64,000 nucleotides of DNA from Candidatus Methylacidiphilales bacterium (GTDB lineage Bacteria > Verrucomicrobiota > Verrucomicrobiia > Methylacidiphilales > JAAUTS01). A model generated the notes under the pieces. That model was given only the letters and a program-made list of their open reading frames with translations, searched no databases and was not told the DNA's origin. Position numbers and translations under genes: made by a program. Each line of letters opens with the position of its first letter. Positions within the stretch are counted from its first letter, which is position 1. The stretch lies in the NCBI GenBank assembly GCA_028713655.1, contig JAQTNW010000007.1, positions 18,641 through 82,640 of the forward strand. Reading direction: 5' to 3'. Of this stretch, positions 18,764 to 26,781 are shown in pieces.

Positions 18764-19141
18764 TTAACTTTTTCGAATCTTCTCAATGACCTTCCGCATC
18801 TCGGCTTCTGTAGGTTTCTGCCCTCGGAGTGTTCTAAAAAATGCAGGCAGCTCCTTCACCAACTCTTCATCCTCCATGAGGTCTTGTGGAATGATGCCTC
18901 GATCGGCGGCTGCGAGATCGAAGAATAGATACCATTCGTCGCTGCCTTTCGCTAAATTCAAAGCCTTGGCATATCGCGTAAGGATTTCTCTATCCTGAGG
19001 CGGAGGTATAGCTCTCCGCTCCATACGGCTGATGTTACCTGGATCGGCCCCTGCTTTCTCGCAGAAGGCTCGTAAAGTAATTCGTCTTTCCTTTCGCAGT
19101 GCCCTGAAAAACGAAGCGAAATTCTGATGTGGGGTGTTCAT
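18764..19141 (-). CDS. XRE-family repressor of the ImmA pair
   Basis: A 125-residue protein with an N-terminal helix-turn-helix (about residues 8-65): 'FASFFRALRKERRITLRAFC' then 'EKAGADPGNISRMERRAIPP'. The tail is helical and acidic ('DLMEDEELVKELPAFFRTLR'). It is co-transcribed with the ImmA protease and is preceded by two perfect inverted repeats (19150-19172 and 19174-19193) that look like its own operators. It probably represses this promoter until cleaved or released by the protease. Confidence 0.88.
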   Translation of the reverse strand: MNTPHQNFASFFRALRKERRITLRAFCEKAGADPGNISRMERRAIPPPQDREILTRYAKALNLAKGSDEWYLFFDLAAADRGIIPQDLMEDEELVKELPAFFRTLRGQKPTEAEMRKVIEKIRKS

Positions 19142-19149
19142 AGGGTTTA

Positions 19150-19193
19150 TTGTTGTATTAACACTACAACAATTTGTTGTTGCTGCACAACAA
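19150..19193 (-). promoter_or_regulatory. tandem operator palindromes of the XRE repressor
   Basis: Two perfect inverted repeats: TTGTTGTA-N7-TACAACAA (19150-19172) and TTGTTGT-N6-ACAACAA (19174-19193). The centres are about 22 bases apart, two helical turns, so dimers would bind the same DNA face. They begin nine bases upstream of the repressor start codon, the expected position for autorepression. Confidence 0.75.
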
Positions 19194-19244
19194 TATCTTT
19201 CAAGAACAGAGCGTGGATTCTCTGTGATGTTGCCCTTGTAACCC

Positions 19245-20321
19245 TCAAAACGAACGGCTCAGCGAAAGCAGCAGCGCCTCGTCTTCCTTCGACTGGGTGT
19301 AATCGCTGCCCGTGCCATGGCTGTAACGAAATTCGGCGCCCGCGCTCAAGCCGTCGTTGAAATTCCAGCGCGGGCTCGCGACAAAACGCACCGTATCGCG
19401 CAAGGGGTTTGTTGCTCCGTCGTTGATTTCCCGCGACTCGTATTCGGCGCGCAACCGCATGTTGATCTCCGGATACGGATTCTGCGCCCATTCGGCAAAG
19501 TATGTGGAAACCGATTCGCCGTAGTTTTGGTTCAATGCTTCGATATCCTCCTTGCGGTTGCCGAAGCTCAGAGAATTTTTATCCGCCACCTTCCATACCA
19601 GGGAGCTTTCCATTTTAAAATCATCGCTGTTGCGTCCGCCCAGCCAGTATTGCTCGTCCATTTGATCGGACGGACGGAAGTTCAGGCTGAGCTTGTTCTG
19701 AAACAGATCGCGGCGCAGGGTGACGCCGTATTCACGGCGCGACCAAAACTGTCCCATGCCTTCGGAATGATTTTCCATCGAAATTTCCGGATGCAATGTG
19801 GTTTGGGGCATAAACTGCCAGTCCAGATTTGTTCCATAACGCCAGACATCGTTGGCAGAAGTGCGATCATTTCGCATCTGGGTGCCCAGTTCATTGAAAA
19901 TGCTCCAGTTCAGCTTTTGGGAGGGGGTCATTTTCAGGCGCGTAATGTACCGCTGATCCAGCATGCTGCCGTAATCGGCCAGATAAGACGGGTCGGAGAG
20001 ATCCTGCTGTTGAGCTTTGATGCCAACGCTGTACTCCTGCGAAATCCCGGCCTGGCGGGTAAGTTGATAATTGTAAACCACCCCAAGGTTGTTATTGACT
20101 GTGTTCGTTGCCGTGGTCTTGTTCCAATTGGCATTCAACGGGTTCACCCGGAATTCCAAATTCACGGTGTCGGACTTGAGTATGGAATGGTTGCCGACTA
20201 GCGCCGTATCATCGGACTTGCTTTGCACAATCTGCTCAAAGCGCTGATCTTCGGCCTGCGCCAGGTCCAAACAAAGGACCACGCAGCCAAACAAAACGAT
20301 CTGTGACAGGTTCCGATGCAT
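19245..20321 (-). CDS. outer-membrane beta-barrel protein, porin-like
   Basis: About 358 residues from 'MHRNLSQIVLFGCVVLCLDL', a signal peptide ending near 'AQAED'. The upstream reading adds a basic, non-signal segment, so this start is preferred. The mature protein alternates aromatic and polar residues in many amphipathic strands ('VVYNYQLTRQAGISQEYSVG', 'YGVTLRRDLFQNKLSLNFRP') and ends in phenylalanine ('LLLSLSRSF'), the typical outer-membrane insertion signal. No substrate is implied. It stands alone, converging with nothing and reading away from the AbrB/Doc pair. Confidence 0.75.
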   Translation of the reverse strand: MHRNLSQIVLFGCVVLCLDLAQAEDQRFEQIVQSKSDDTALVGNHSILKSDTVNLEFRVNPLNANWNKTTATNTVNNNLGVVYNYQLTRQAGISQEYSVGIKAQQQDLSDPSYLADYGSMLDQRYITRLKMTPSQKLNWSIFNELGTQMRNDRTSANDVWRYGTNLDWQFMPQTTLHPEISMENHSEGMGQFWSRREYGVTLRRDLFQNKLSLNFRPSDQMDEQYWLGGRNSDDFKMESSLVWKVADKNSLSFGNRKEDIEALNQNYGESVSTYFAEWAQNPYPEINMRLRAEYESREINDGATNPLRDTVRFVASPRWNFNDGLSAGAEFRYSHGTGSDYTQSKEDEALLLSLSRSF

Positions 20322-20436
20322 GAAGCCGGAACTATAAGCAGTTTTGCATGCAAAATAAAAGAATTTAAATTCCCTGTTCCGACAGGCCACGCTCCATCGT
20401 CTTGACATCGGGATGCGTTAAACATAGTTTTACATC

Positions 20437-20664
20437 ATGACCAAGACGATCACCAGGATCGGCAATTCGCAGGGCCTCATCTTCGACGCGGCCCTGATGG
20501 AGCTCGCGCATCTCAAGCCCGGCGATGAAATCAACGTGGAAATCCACGAGGGCGGCACCATTACCCTGACACCCCTGCGCCCCAGGACGTCAGCAGCAAA
20601 GGTATCTGGCGTCATCAAGGCAACGATGAAGGATTATGCGCGGACCATGAAGAAGCTGGCATGA
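20437..20664 (+). CDS. AbrB/MazE-type antitoxin
   Basis: A 75-residue protein with the swapped-hairpin AbrB DNA-binding domain: 'MTKTITRIGNSQGLIFDAAL' then 'LKPGDEINVEIHEGGTITLT'. The C-terminal tail is basic and helical and would wrap the toxin. It overlaps the Doc toxin start by four bases, so the two are translationally coupled. Doc is more often paired with Phd-type antitoxins; AbrB-type partners are also known. It likely autorepresses its promoter. Confidence 0.85.
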   Translation: MTKTITRIGNSQGLIFDAALMELAHLKPGDEINVEIHEGGTITLTPLRPRTSAAKVSGVIKATMKDYARTMKKLA

Positions 20665-21068
20665 GCGCCACGCCGGAGAATTGTTTCCACCTCAGCGTCG
20701 AAATCGTACATGAAATTCATGCCGAGGCCATCACTAGATTTGGAGGATCGGAAGGTGTGCGGGATGTAGCCTTGCTGGAATCGGCAGTGGCCGCGCCACA
20801 AGCAAGCTTTGGCGGAAAGTCACCCTACAAGGACTTGGGCGAAGTAGCGGCAGCCTATCTGTTCTATCTGTGCCGGAACCACCCCTTCATTGACGGAAAC
20901 AAACGGACGGCACTGGGCGCATGCATCGTGTTTTTGCGGCTCAACGAAATCGAACCGAAAACTGATGGCCCGGATTGGGAAGAACTCGTGCTCGCAGTGG
21001 CATCCAGCGCGATTGATCGCGACGAAACCACCAGATGGCTGCGAAAACTTCTGCCGAAACACGCTTGA
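20661..21068 (+). CDS. Doc (death-on-curing) Fic-fold toxin
   Basis: A 135-residue Doc-family protein. The Fic motif 'HPFIDGNKRTA' (residues 74-84) is complete in H, D, G-N-K and R, the residues that position ATP and the target. The N-terminus 'LSVEIVHEIHAEAITRFGGS' and 'RDVALLESAVAAPQASFGG' are typical of Doc. The family phosphorylates elongation factor Tu and stops translation. Coupled to the AbrB-type antitoxin upstream. Confidence 0.92.
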   Translation: MSATPENCFHLSVEIVHEIHAEAITRFGGSEGVRDVALLESAVAAPQASFGGKSPYKDLGEVAAAYLFYLCRNHPFIDGNKRTALGACIVFLRLNEIEPKTDGPDWEELVLAVASSAIDRDETTRWLRKLLPKHA

Positions 21069-21107
21069 ATCCGGCCGTTGGAATTCCTGCCAGGCCGATC
21101 CGGAACT

Positions 21108-22223
21108 TCATTCCTTCCCTGGAAAGGCCTTGTCCAATTCAAGCAATATTCTGCCGGTGCTGTCATGCTTGTTGAAAAGATTTTTTGTCACCGCCACGGC
21201 CAGCCTGCGTTCGAGGTCCGCAAACCCAATCGCGCCGCCGTGGCCTCCATGCCCAAACCTCGCGACCTTACGGCCCGGCTCAAATTCCCCAACCGGTTGA
21301 TAGCCTAGCAACTTGTCGGAATACCCTTTGGCCGGCGCATCCAGTTTCTGCCAGGCCGTTGCCTCAAATACCCTCTCAGGCGGGAGCAATTCCACGCCAT
21401 CCACTCCACCCGGCAATAAGGCGGCATAGTGGCGCGCCAGCGCACGGGCGCTCATGATGCCGGTGGTTGCGGGAAGGCAGGCATGCCACATGTCAGGCCG
21501 ATTCATCATCGTGTGCAATGGCTGCGTCCAACCGGGGATCGATTGCGGCTGTGTGTCATCAGGCGGGACAAACTCCTTATTATAGTCCTCCAGCAGCGCC
21601 ACGCGTGATTCGACTTGATCCGGAATGCCCAGATACATCGCCTCCATGCCGAGAGGCTTGACAATTTCCTCCTGCAACAAATCCGGAAACGAATGCCCGG
21701 TGGCACGACACGCGGGTTCGCCCACGATCCAGCCATAGGTGATTGCATGATATTGGGCACGGCTTCCCGGAGTCCACGCTGGTGTTAGGCCCGCGATGGC
21801 CGCACACATGCGCTTCCAATCCGCCAGTTCGGCATACCCGATTCCCTTGGGCATATAGGGCAGCCCGGCGGTATGGCTCAGCCCCTGGCGCAGCGTAATG
21901 CGTTCTTTCCCATGTGCCGTGAATTCGGGCCATATCTCGGCAATTGGACTGTCGTAGGACAGCTCGCCGCGCTCCACAAGGCGGTGAACAACCGTTGCCG
22001 CCAGCCCTTTGCTGACGGAAAAAACCGGGAATAGCGTGTCGCCGTCCACGGTCATGCCGGTTTGATGATTGGCGATACCGGCCCATGCATCCACGACAAG
22101 CCGACCCTCGCAATACGCGGCAACCTGCATGCCGCGTTCCGTGCCATCGGCGATCAGTTGTTGCAAAAGGGATTGGATCGTCTGCTGGATCGAAGCGGTA
22201 TTGGCGGAAATTTTGGGGCTCAT
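21108..22223 (-). CDS. serine beta-lactamase-like hydrolase (class C fold esterase)
   Basis: A 371-residue protein of the beta-lactamase/transpeptidase-like family (COG1680). The nucleophile motif is 'FPVFSVSKGLAATVVHRL' (S-x-x-K), the Tyr motif region is 'AQYHAITYGWIVGE', and 'RFGHGGHGGAIGFADLE' replaces the KTG box, as in EstB-like esterases and related peptidases. No signal peptide is seen, so it is likely cytoplasmic. True beta-lactamase activity is unlikely; esterase or amidase action on an unknown substrate is more plausible. Confidence 0.85.
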   Translation of the reverse strand: MSPKISANTASIQQTIQSLLQQLIADGTERGMQVAAYCEGRLVVDAWAGIANHQTGMTVDGDTLFPVFSVSKGLAATVVHRLVERGELSYDSPIAEIWPEFTAHGKERITLRQGLSHTAGLPYMPKGIGYAELADWKRMCAAIAGLTPAWTPGSRAQYHAITYGWIVGEPACRATGHSFPDLLQEEIVKPLGMEAMYLGIPDQVESRVALLEDYNKEFVPPDDTQPQSIPGWTQPLHTMMNRPDMWHACLPATTGIMSARALARHYAALLPGGVDGVELLPPERVFEATAWQKLDAPAKGYSDKLLGYQPVGEFEPGRKVARFGHGGHGGAIGFADLERRLAVAVTKNLFNKHDSTGRILLELDKAFPGKE

Positions 22224-22282
22224 GGGTTGAAACTTAGCAAAGCATGGAAACAGAACGAGCGTCTGGCAACTGATAATATTGC

Positions 22283-23602
22283 TTACATGGCCCTGAGCTT
22301 CATTGCGTCGGTTTGCTCTTCACACGCCTGGAGTTTTTTGTACAGAAATATTCGCTCCGACTTGATTCCGGCCAGTTGCAGCGATTTTTGGAAATGACCC
22401 GCAGCGGTTTCCGAATGATTCAGCCGCGCCTCAAATTCGCCCAATACTGCATGAAGCAAATAATATGAATTCAACTTCTTCCTATCTTGGATGGCGTCAA
22501 TCGCAGCAAGACCTGCTTCCGGCCCCTCGATATTTGCCACCACAATGGCACGATTGAGGGCAACGACCGGCGAATTATCGAATTCAAGCAGATGATCATA
22601 CAGTGACAAAATTTTCGGCCAATCCGTGGATTCGTAATCCTTCGCCGAGCAGTGGCAGGCGGCTATGCCTGCCTGGAGATGATACTCGGCGATCTCGCCA
22701 CCCACAGCCGATTGTGAAAAATGAACCATGCCGCGCGCGATCATCGGCCAATCCCATTGCGTGCGGTCCTGCTCCTGGAGCCGGAGCAGGTTCCCCTCCC
22801 CATCCACCCGCGTTGGAATGCGCGCGGCGCTAAATAACATCAGCGCCAGCAATGCGTGCGTCCTGGGCTGGTTCCCAGCCGGATGTTCCGCCAGCAAGCC
22901 CGTCAGCCGGATGGCTTCGTGGCATATTTCCTCACGAACCAATTTTTCACCGCTGGAAGCCTTATAACCTTCGTTGAAGAGCAGGTAGAGCGATTGCAAA
23001 ACTCCGTCCAACCGCTGCGCCAACTCTGCGCCCGCAGGAATCTCGAAGGGTATCCGGGCTTCGTGAATATTTTGTTTCGCCCGCGTCAAGCGCTTTGCAA
23101 TCGCCGCCTCGGTTGTCAGGAAAGCTTGCGCGATTTCGCCCGGGCTGAAACCGCAAAGGGTTTTCAATGCCAGCGCGGCCTGCGCCTCTCCCGGAATGAG
23201 CGGATGGCAGCACACGAACATCATCCGCAAACGGTCGTCCCTGATTTCATCCTCGCTGAAAACCATTTCGTCTGAACCGGTTTGTTCCATCAAAAGGGTG
23301 ATTTCGGCCTCCTTGTCGCGAAAAACTTTTTTGCGCCGCAGCACATCCAGCGCCAGGTTTCGGGAAGCCCGCATGATCCACGCGGAAGGATTTTCCGGGA
23401 CACCGTAATAGGGCCAGGTCTGCAATGCACGGGCGAGCGCTTCCTGGACCACGTCCTCCGCCAACCCCAGATGCTCCACGCCAAAAATGTGCGTCAGAGT
23501 CGCAACCATCTTTCCCCATTCATGCCGGAACAAATGCTCGATCACCCGGGGAGTTTCCCGGGACGGCGGCAACGCTGCGCTGGAATCTGCAGTCGGCATC
23601 AA
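22283..23602 (-). CDS. ECF42-type RNA polymerase sigma factor
   Basis: A 439-residue sigma factor: the N-terminal sigma-2 region ('LGLAEDVVQEALARALQTWP', 'PSAWIMRASRNLALDVLRRK') and sigma-4 region ('LALKTLCGFSPGEIAQAFLT', 'EAAIAKRLTRAKQNIHEARI') are followed by a long C-terminal extension of about 220 residues with TPR-like helices ('LLAEHPAGNQPRTHALLALM', 'PVVALNRAIVVANIEGPEAG'). That architecture is the ECF42 group, which lacks an anti-sigma factor and is typically encoded next to DGPF (YciI-like) proteins. One lies at 25149-25559, along with AHSA1 and VOC proteins. Confidence 0.88.
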   Translation of the reverse strand: MMPTADSSAALPPSRETPRVIEHLFRHEWGKMVATLTHIFGVEHLGLAEDVVQEALARALQTWPYYGVPENPSAWIMRASRNLALDVLRRKKVFRDKEAEITLLMEQTGSDEMVFSEDEIRDDRLRMMFVCCHPLIPGEAQAALALKTLCGFSPGEIAQAFLTTEAAIAKRLTRAKQNIHEARIPFEIPAGAELAQRLDGVLQSLYLLFNEGYKASSGEKLVREEICHEAIRLTGLLAEHPAGNQPRTHALLALMLFSAARIPTRVDGEGNLLRLQEQDRTQWDWPMIARGMVHFSQSAVGGEIAEYHLQAGIAACHCSAKDYESTDWPKILSLYDHLLEFDNSPVVALNRAIVVANIEGPEAGLAAIDAIQDRKKLNSYYLLHAVLGEFEARLNHSETAAGHFQKSLQLAGIKSERIFLYKKLQACEEQTDAMKLRAM

Positions 23603-23662
23603 TGGGTTCCCCCTACATTTGGGTTGCTAACAAAATGATGCCAGCAAGGACATGAATACTGT

Positions 23663-23788
23663 TCATAGTCCAATGAAGGGGTTGATAACTGTCACACCAT
23701 CGTAGTCCTGGCCGTGATGCAGGTCCTCGCTGAGGACTTCGCGGCAGCGGGCGGTTTTGGTGGCGGGGGTGTTGGATGCGAGTTTCAT
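23663..23788 (-). CDS. possible 41-residue small protein upstream of the sigma gene
   Basis: An open frame 'MKLASNTPATKTARC...INPFIGL' ends about 60 bases before the sigma factor start, on the same strand. It lacks a clear ribosome binding site, signal peptide or known domain. GC-rich codon use is coding-like. It could be a remnant of a longer protein or a real micro-protein. Confidence 0.3.
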   Translation of the reverse strand: MKLASNTPATKTARCREVLSEDLHHGQDYDGVTVINPFIGL

Positions 23789-24096
23789 AGGTTTATTTGT
23801 GGTTTTAGAGGAAGAACGCAAATGTTAGATAAATTCTTACCAACATTCTCCGTGCACATGGTTATTTACTCTGGATTGCCGCGTCGGCGGGACTTTGCCC
23901 ACCTCCTCGCAATGACGCATGAACGTGCGGCAGAATAAATACAATATGCTCTATTACAAAGCGGCGGCGGCATTGGATTTTTCAAAAAACCATCTCCTGA
24001 ATCTCCGTCATCTCGTTGTTAAAAGACATCTTCTTCTTCGCGTTCCTTTGCGATCTTCCTGTCAAATATCTTTTTTAAGTTTTTGTCGGCCAGGTT
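23789..24096. other. gene-free spacer with a palindromic repeat copy
   Basis: No gene is seen. 23871-23917 is an inverted copy of the CGTCATTGCGAGG...GGCAATCCAG element found twice near 8.5 kb, with a different centre. 24027-24065 holds 'TTCGCGTTCCTTTGCGATCT'-type degraded repeat, also seen near 29634. Confidence 0.65.
23871..23917 (-). repeat. palindromic CGTCATTGCGAGG-type repeat, copy 3
   Basis: CTGGATTGCC at the left end and CCTCGCAATGACG at the right end are the reverse complements of the ends of the 8510-8557 element; the interior differs. Confidence 0.7.
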
Positions 24097-24549
24097 TTAT
24101 GCGCACGTTGAAGCCGCAGGCACGATGACCATCCACAACACGCCGAAACGGTCGGTGACCATGCCGAAGCGCGGCGAATAAAAGGTCTTGCCCAGCGGCA
24201 TCTGCACCTCTCCCCCGTCGCTCAGTGCGGCGAAATACCGGTCGGCCTCGGCTTCCGTGGCTGCGCTGACGGAGAGTGAAAAGCCGGCGAACTTGGGACC
24301 ATCCCCGCAGCCGTCGGAGGCCATGAGTGTGGTCGCTCCTATCTCGAACGAGGCGTGCATCACTTTGTTCTCCCAGCCCGACGGCAGCCTGCCGGACGGG
24401 CACGGTTCCGGGCTTTCCTTGTAATGCATGACGAAGTTCACTTTCGCGCCGAGCGCCTTGCCATAGAACTCGAGGGCCTCCTCACATTTGCCGTTGAAGA
24501 ACAGGTAGGTCTCAATTTTTTCAGGATGATGTTTATTTTTTGCGTTCAT
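24097..24549 (-). CDS. VOC-superfamily (PhnB-like glyoxalase fold) protein
   Basis: About 150 residues from 'MNAKNKHHPEKIETYLFFNG'. The longer reading overlaps the AHSA1 gene and is rejected. Features of PhnB/DUF1338-like VOC proteins are visible: 'TYLFFNGKCEEALEFYGKAL', 'VMHASFEIGATTLMASDG', 'RYFAALSDGGEVQMPLGKTF', and 'FGMVTDRFGVLWMVIVP' at the end. This subfamily rarely has a proven activity. It is encoded next to AHSA1 and DGPF proteins in the ECF42 neighbourhood, where such trios recur. Confidence 0.85.
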   Translation of the reverse strand: MNAKNKHHPEKIETYLFFNGKCEEALEFYGKALGAKVNFVMHYKESPEPCPSGRLPSGWENKVMHASFEIGATTLMASDGCGDGPKFAGFSLSVSAATEAEADRYFAALSDGGEVQMPLGKTFYSPRFGMVTDRFGVLWMVIVPAASTCA

Positions 24550-24622
24550 ATTTGTATTTTTCCATTTAACGGTTGATTTTGATTTATCGTCTGAGGAACA
24601 ACACGCAACCCTGGCTTTGCTG

Positions 24623-25069
24623 TTAATCCGGGATTTCCGCCTCGACCAGCTTCGCCAGAAGGGCAAGTGATTCCTGCCAGCCAAGATAGCATGCCTCTGC
24701 CGGGATGACACTGGGCACCCCCTCCTGGACAATGTTCAACTCCGTACCGACAGATACCTTCTTCAAGGTAATCGTCACCTGAATCTCCCCTGGCAAGTTA
24801 GGGTCGTCAAATTTGTCGGTGTAGCGAATGCGTTCGTGCGGGGTCAGTTCGAGATATTCTCCACCAAAGGAATGGCACTTCCCGGTGGTGAAATTCGTGA
24901 ACGACATCTTGTAGGTGCCGCCGATCCTCGCATCCAGATGGTGCACCTTGCCGGTAAAGCCGTTCGGAGGAAGCCATTTGGCCTTTGCGTCCGCATCAAG
25001 GAATGCCCGATAGACCCTCTCAGGTGTCGTTCGAAGGACGCGGTGGAGGCGGATGGTGTGCGTTGTCAT
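24623..25069 (-). CDS. SRPBCC/AHSA1-domain protein
   Basis: About 148 residues starting 'MTTHTIRLHRVLRTTPERVY' with an AHA1-type START-like fold: 'AFLDADAKAKWLPPNGFTGK', 'MSFTNFTTGKCHSF', 'RIRYTDKFDDPNLPGEIQVT', and the C-terminal 'WQESLALLAKLVEAEIPD'. Members bind hydrophobic ligands or act as stress-related accessory proteins. Together with the VOC and DGPF genes it forms a three-gene row downstream of its own promoter region and upstream of the ECF42 sigma gene, on the same strand. Confidence 0.85.
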   Translation of the reverse strand: MTTHTIRLHRVLRTTPERVYRAFLDADAKAKWLPPNGFTGKVHHLDARIGGTYKMSFTNFTTGKCHSFGGEYLELTPHERIRYTDKFDDPNLPGEIQVTITLKKVSVGTELNIVQEGVPSVIPAEACYLGWQESLALLAKLVEAEIPD

Positions 25070-25148
25070 ATTATTTTCTTTTTGTCTGGATATTGCCACC
25101 ACCCGGAACCTGTCTCCGGGTGGCGGCATATCAGGATCCATTTCAGGC

Positions 25149-25559
25149 TCAGGCCTGGGCGAGTTCGGCCAGAGCCTCGCGATTGGCCCGCATGGTGGGA
25201 CACTCCTCCGCAATGGCCCGGACCTCCACGCTCAATCCAAATTCAAGGGTTGGGCATTGCCTGGCGATGGCCACCGCCTCGTCAAAATCCGCAACGCTCA
25301 GCAGAAAATAACCGCCAATGGCTTCCTTGGATTCCGCGAAGGGACCGTCAACAACCGTGCGGCCGTTCGCGCCGGATACGATTTTGCCTTCGGGCATCAG
25401 CGGCTGTCCGGCCTTTAATTTTCCCTGAGTCTTCAGGGTTTCAAACCAGCCCATGAACCGGTTCAAGACCTTCTGGGTTTCCTCGGGAGAGAGGCCCTTG
25501 TTGCAAGTTGTGCCACGGAATAGCAGCATGTATTCGGATGTGTTTGTCTGTGTCGTCAT
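25149..25559 (-). CDS. YciI-like DGPF-domain protein
   Basis: A 136-residue YCII-related protein: 'EYMLLFRGTTCNKGLSPEET' opens the domain, 'RFMGWFETLKTQGKLKAGQP' follows, and 'VVDGPFAESKEAIGGYFLLS' holds the D-G-P-F motif; 'VADFDEAVAIARQCPTLEFG' ends the core. DGPF proteins are the hallmark genomic partners of ECF42 sigma factors and may act in the same unknown response. The enzyme function is not established. Confidence 0.9.
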   Translation of the reverse strand: MTTQTNTSEYMLLFRGTTCNKGLSPEETQKVLNRFMGWFETLKTQGKLKAGQPLMPEGKIVSGANGRTVVDGPFAESKEAIGGYFLLSVADFDEAVAIARQCPTLEFGLSVEVRAIAEECPTMRANREALAELAQA

Positions 25560-25755
25560 AATGATCCTTTCAGTTGAGGTTTAACGTAATCAACTATTTG
25601 TTGAATTCAAGGGTACGACGAATGAACAAATGCGTTCAGGACAATTTTATTAACATTTTTATTGTGTGGATAACCCGGAGCGTGAGTTCGTTCCATGCCC
25701 TTGCGGCAGAATCGATAATACATTGCCCGAAGCCCGCAGCAGGCTAAATTCGTTC

Positions 25756-26346
25756 ATGCCAGTCAAAACCCAAAAGGACAAAAACGAAAAGAAACGCTGT
25801 TCGTGGTGTTTGAGCGATCCCCTTTACATCCGGTATCACGACGAGGAATGGGGCCGGCCGGTACATGACGACAAACTGCTTTTTGAATTTCTCGTGCTGG
25901 AAAGTTTCCAGGCGGGCCTGAGCTGGTTCATCGTGCTCAAAAAGCGGGAAAACTTCCGCAAAGCCTTCGCGGGTTTCGACGCAAACAAGGTCGCAAAGTT
26001 CGACTCAAAAAAAGCGGAGGCCTTGATGCAGGATGCGGGCATCATTCGGAACCGCTTAAAAATCGAGGCGGCCATCAACAACGCAAAGCGCTTCCTGGAA
26101 ATCCAAAAGGAATTTGGTTCCTTCGACCGCTATGTCTGGAGTTTCGTGGGCGGCAATACCGTGGTGAACAAACCCAAAACCCTCAAGGACCTGCGCCCCA
26201 CCTCTCCAATCTCCGACGCCATGAGCAAGGACATGGGCGCGCGCGGATTCAAATTCCGCGGCAGCACGATTTGTTATGCCTTCATGCAGGCCGTCGGGCT
26301 GGTGGACGACCATCTCAGCGATTGTTGGCGGAAGAAACGCTGTTGA
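25756..26346 (+). CDS. tag: DNA-3-methyladenine glycosylase I
   Basis: About 196 residues starting 'MPVKTQKDKNEKKRCSWCLS', preferred to the upstream GTG because the family begins just before 'RCSWC'. Conserved pieces are 'YIRYHDEEWGRPVHDDKLLF', 'LVLESFQAGLSWFIVLKKRE', 'IIRNRLKIEAAINNAKRFLE' and 'RGFKFRGSTICYAFMQAVGL', with the zinc ligands C-x-x-C near the start and H/C near the end ('VDDHLSDCW'). It excises 3-methyladenine from alkylated DNA. Confidence 0.95.
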   Translation: MPVKTQKDKNEKKRCSWCLSDPLYIRYHDEEWGRPVHDDKLLFEFLVLESFQAGLSWFIVLKKRENFRKAFAGFDANKVAKFDSKKAEALMQDAGIIRNRLKIEAAINNAKRFLEIQKEFGSFDRYVWSFVGGNTVVNKPKTLKDLRPTSPISDAMSKDMGARGFKFRGSTICYAFMQAVGLVDDHLSDCWRKKRC

Positions 26347-26400
26347 ACGCATTCGCACAGATGATTCAATTTAATGCCACAAAGGATATTGCTTCCAATA

Positions 26401-26781
26401 TCATGCGCGGGCCAATGCGTTTTCACTGACAAAAAGATTGCGGGCACGAAAAGCCGCCGGGCTTTCGAGCAACAGTACTGCGCGTAACGCCGCCAACGGC
26501 GAGGCAAACCAAGGGTGATGCAGCTTGCGGTTATCAGCAGCAACCCATGTGGGGATGGTAAAATTATTGGCGCATGCCAGTTGCTCAGCAACAGCGGCGA
26601 GATAGGCATCTTGCACGCGGCCAAGCTCGCCCAACTTCGGCTCCAATAGTTCCGGCTCAGGGGAAAAAGCCGCCACACCCGGTGCGGCATAAAATCCGTC
26701 CAGGAAATTTGCCAGGCAACGGTCAAACGAATCGCCATTGGCCGCGAGCCGGGCAACCTCCGCAAGGGTTTTAGGCCTCAC
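26401..26781 (-). CDS. partner protein of the DUF6036-like nucleotidyltransferase, unknown
   Basis: A 126-residue protein with a GTG start that overlaps the nucleotidyltransferase stop by four bases (GTGA), so the pair is coupled. It starts 'MRPKTLAEVARLAANGDSFD' with helices 'RCLANFLDGFYAAP' and 'VQDAYLAAVAEQLACANNFT', and ends 'AFRARNLFVSENALARA'. The last segment (F-x-x-R-N-L-F-V-S) looks like the helical tail of HTH-type partner proteins in NTase two-gene units. I cannot name the family. Context suggests a toxin-antitoxin-like or defence-related pair. Confidence 0.6.
   Translation of the reverse strand: MRPKTLAEVARLAANGDSFDRCLANFLDGFYAAPGVAAFSPEPELLEPKLGELGRVQDAYLAAVAEQLACANNFTIPTWVAADNRKLHHPWFASPLAALRAVLLLESPAAFRARNLFVSENALARA

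Noticed and set aside
21108..22223. Antibiotic-resistance beta-lactamase
   Set aside because: No signal peptide and the KTG box is replaced by H-G-G; esterase-like relatives fit better.
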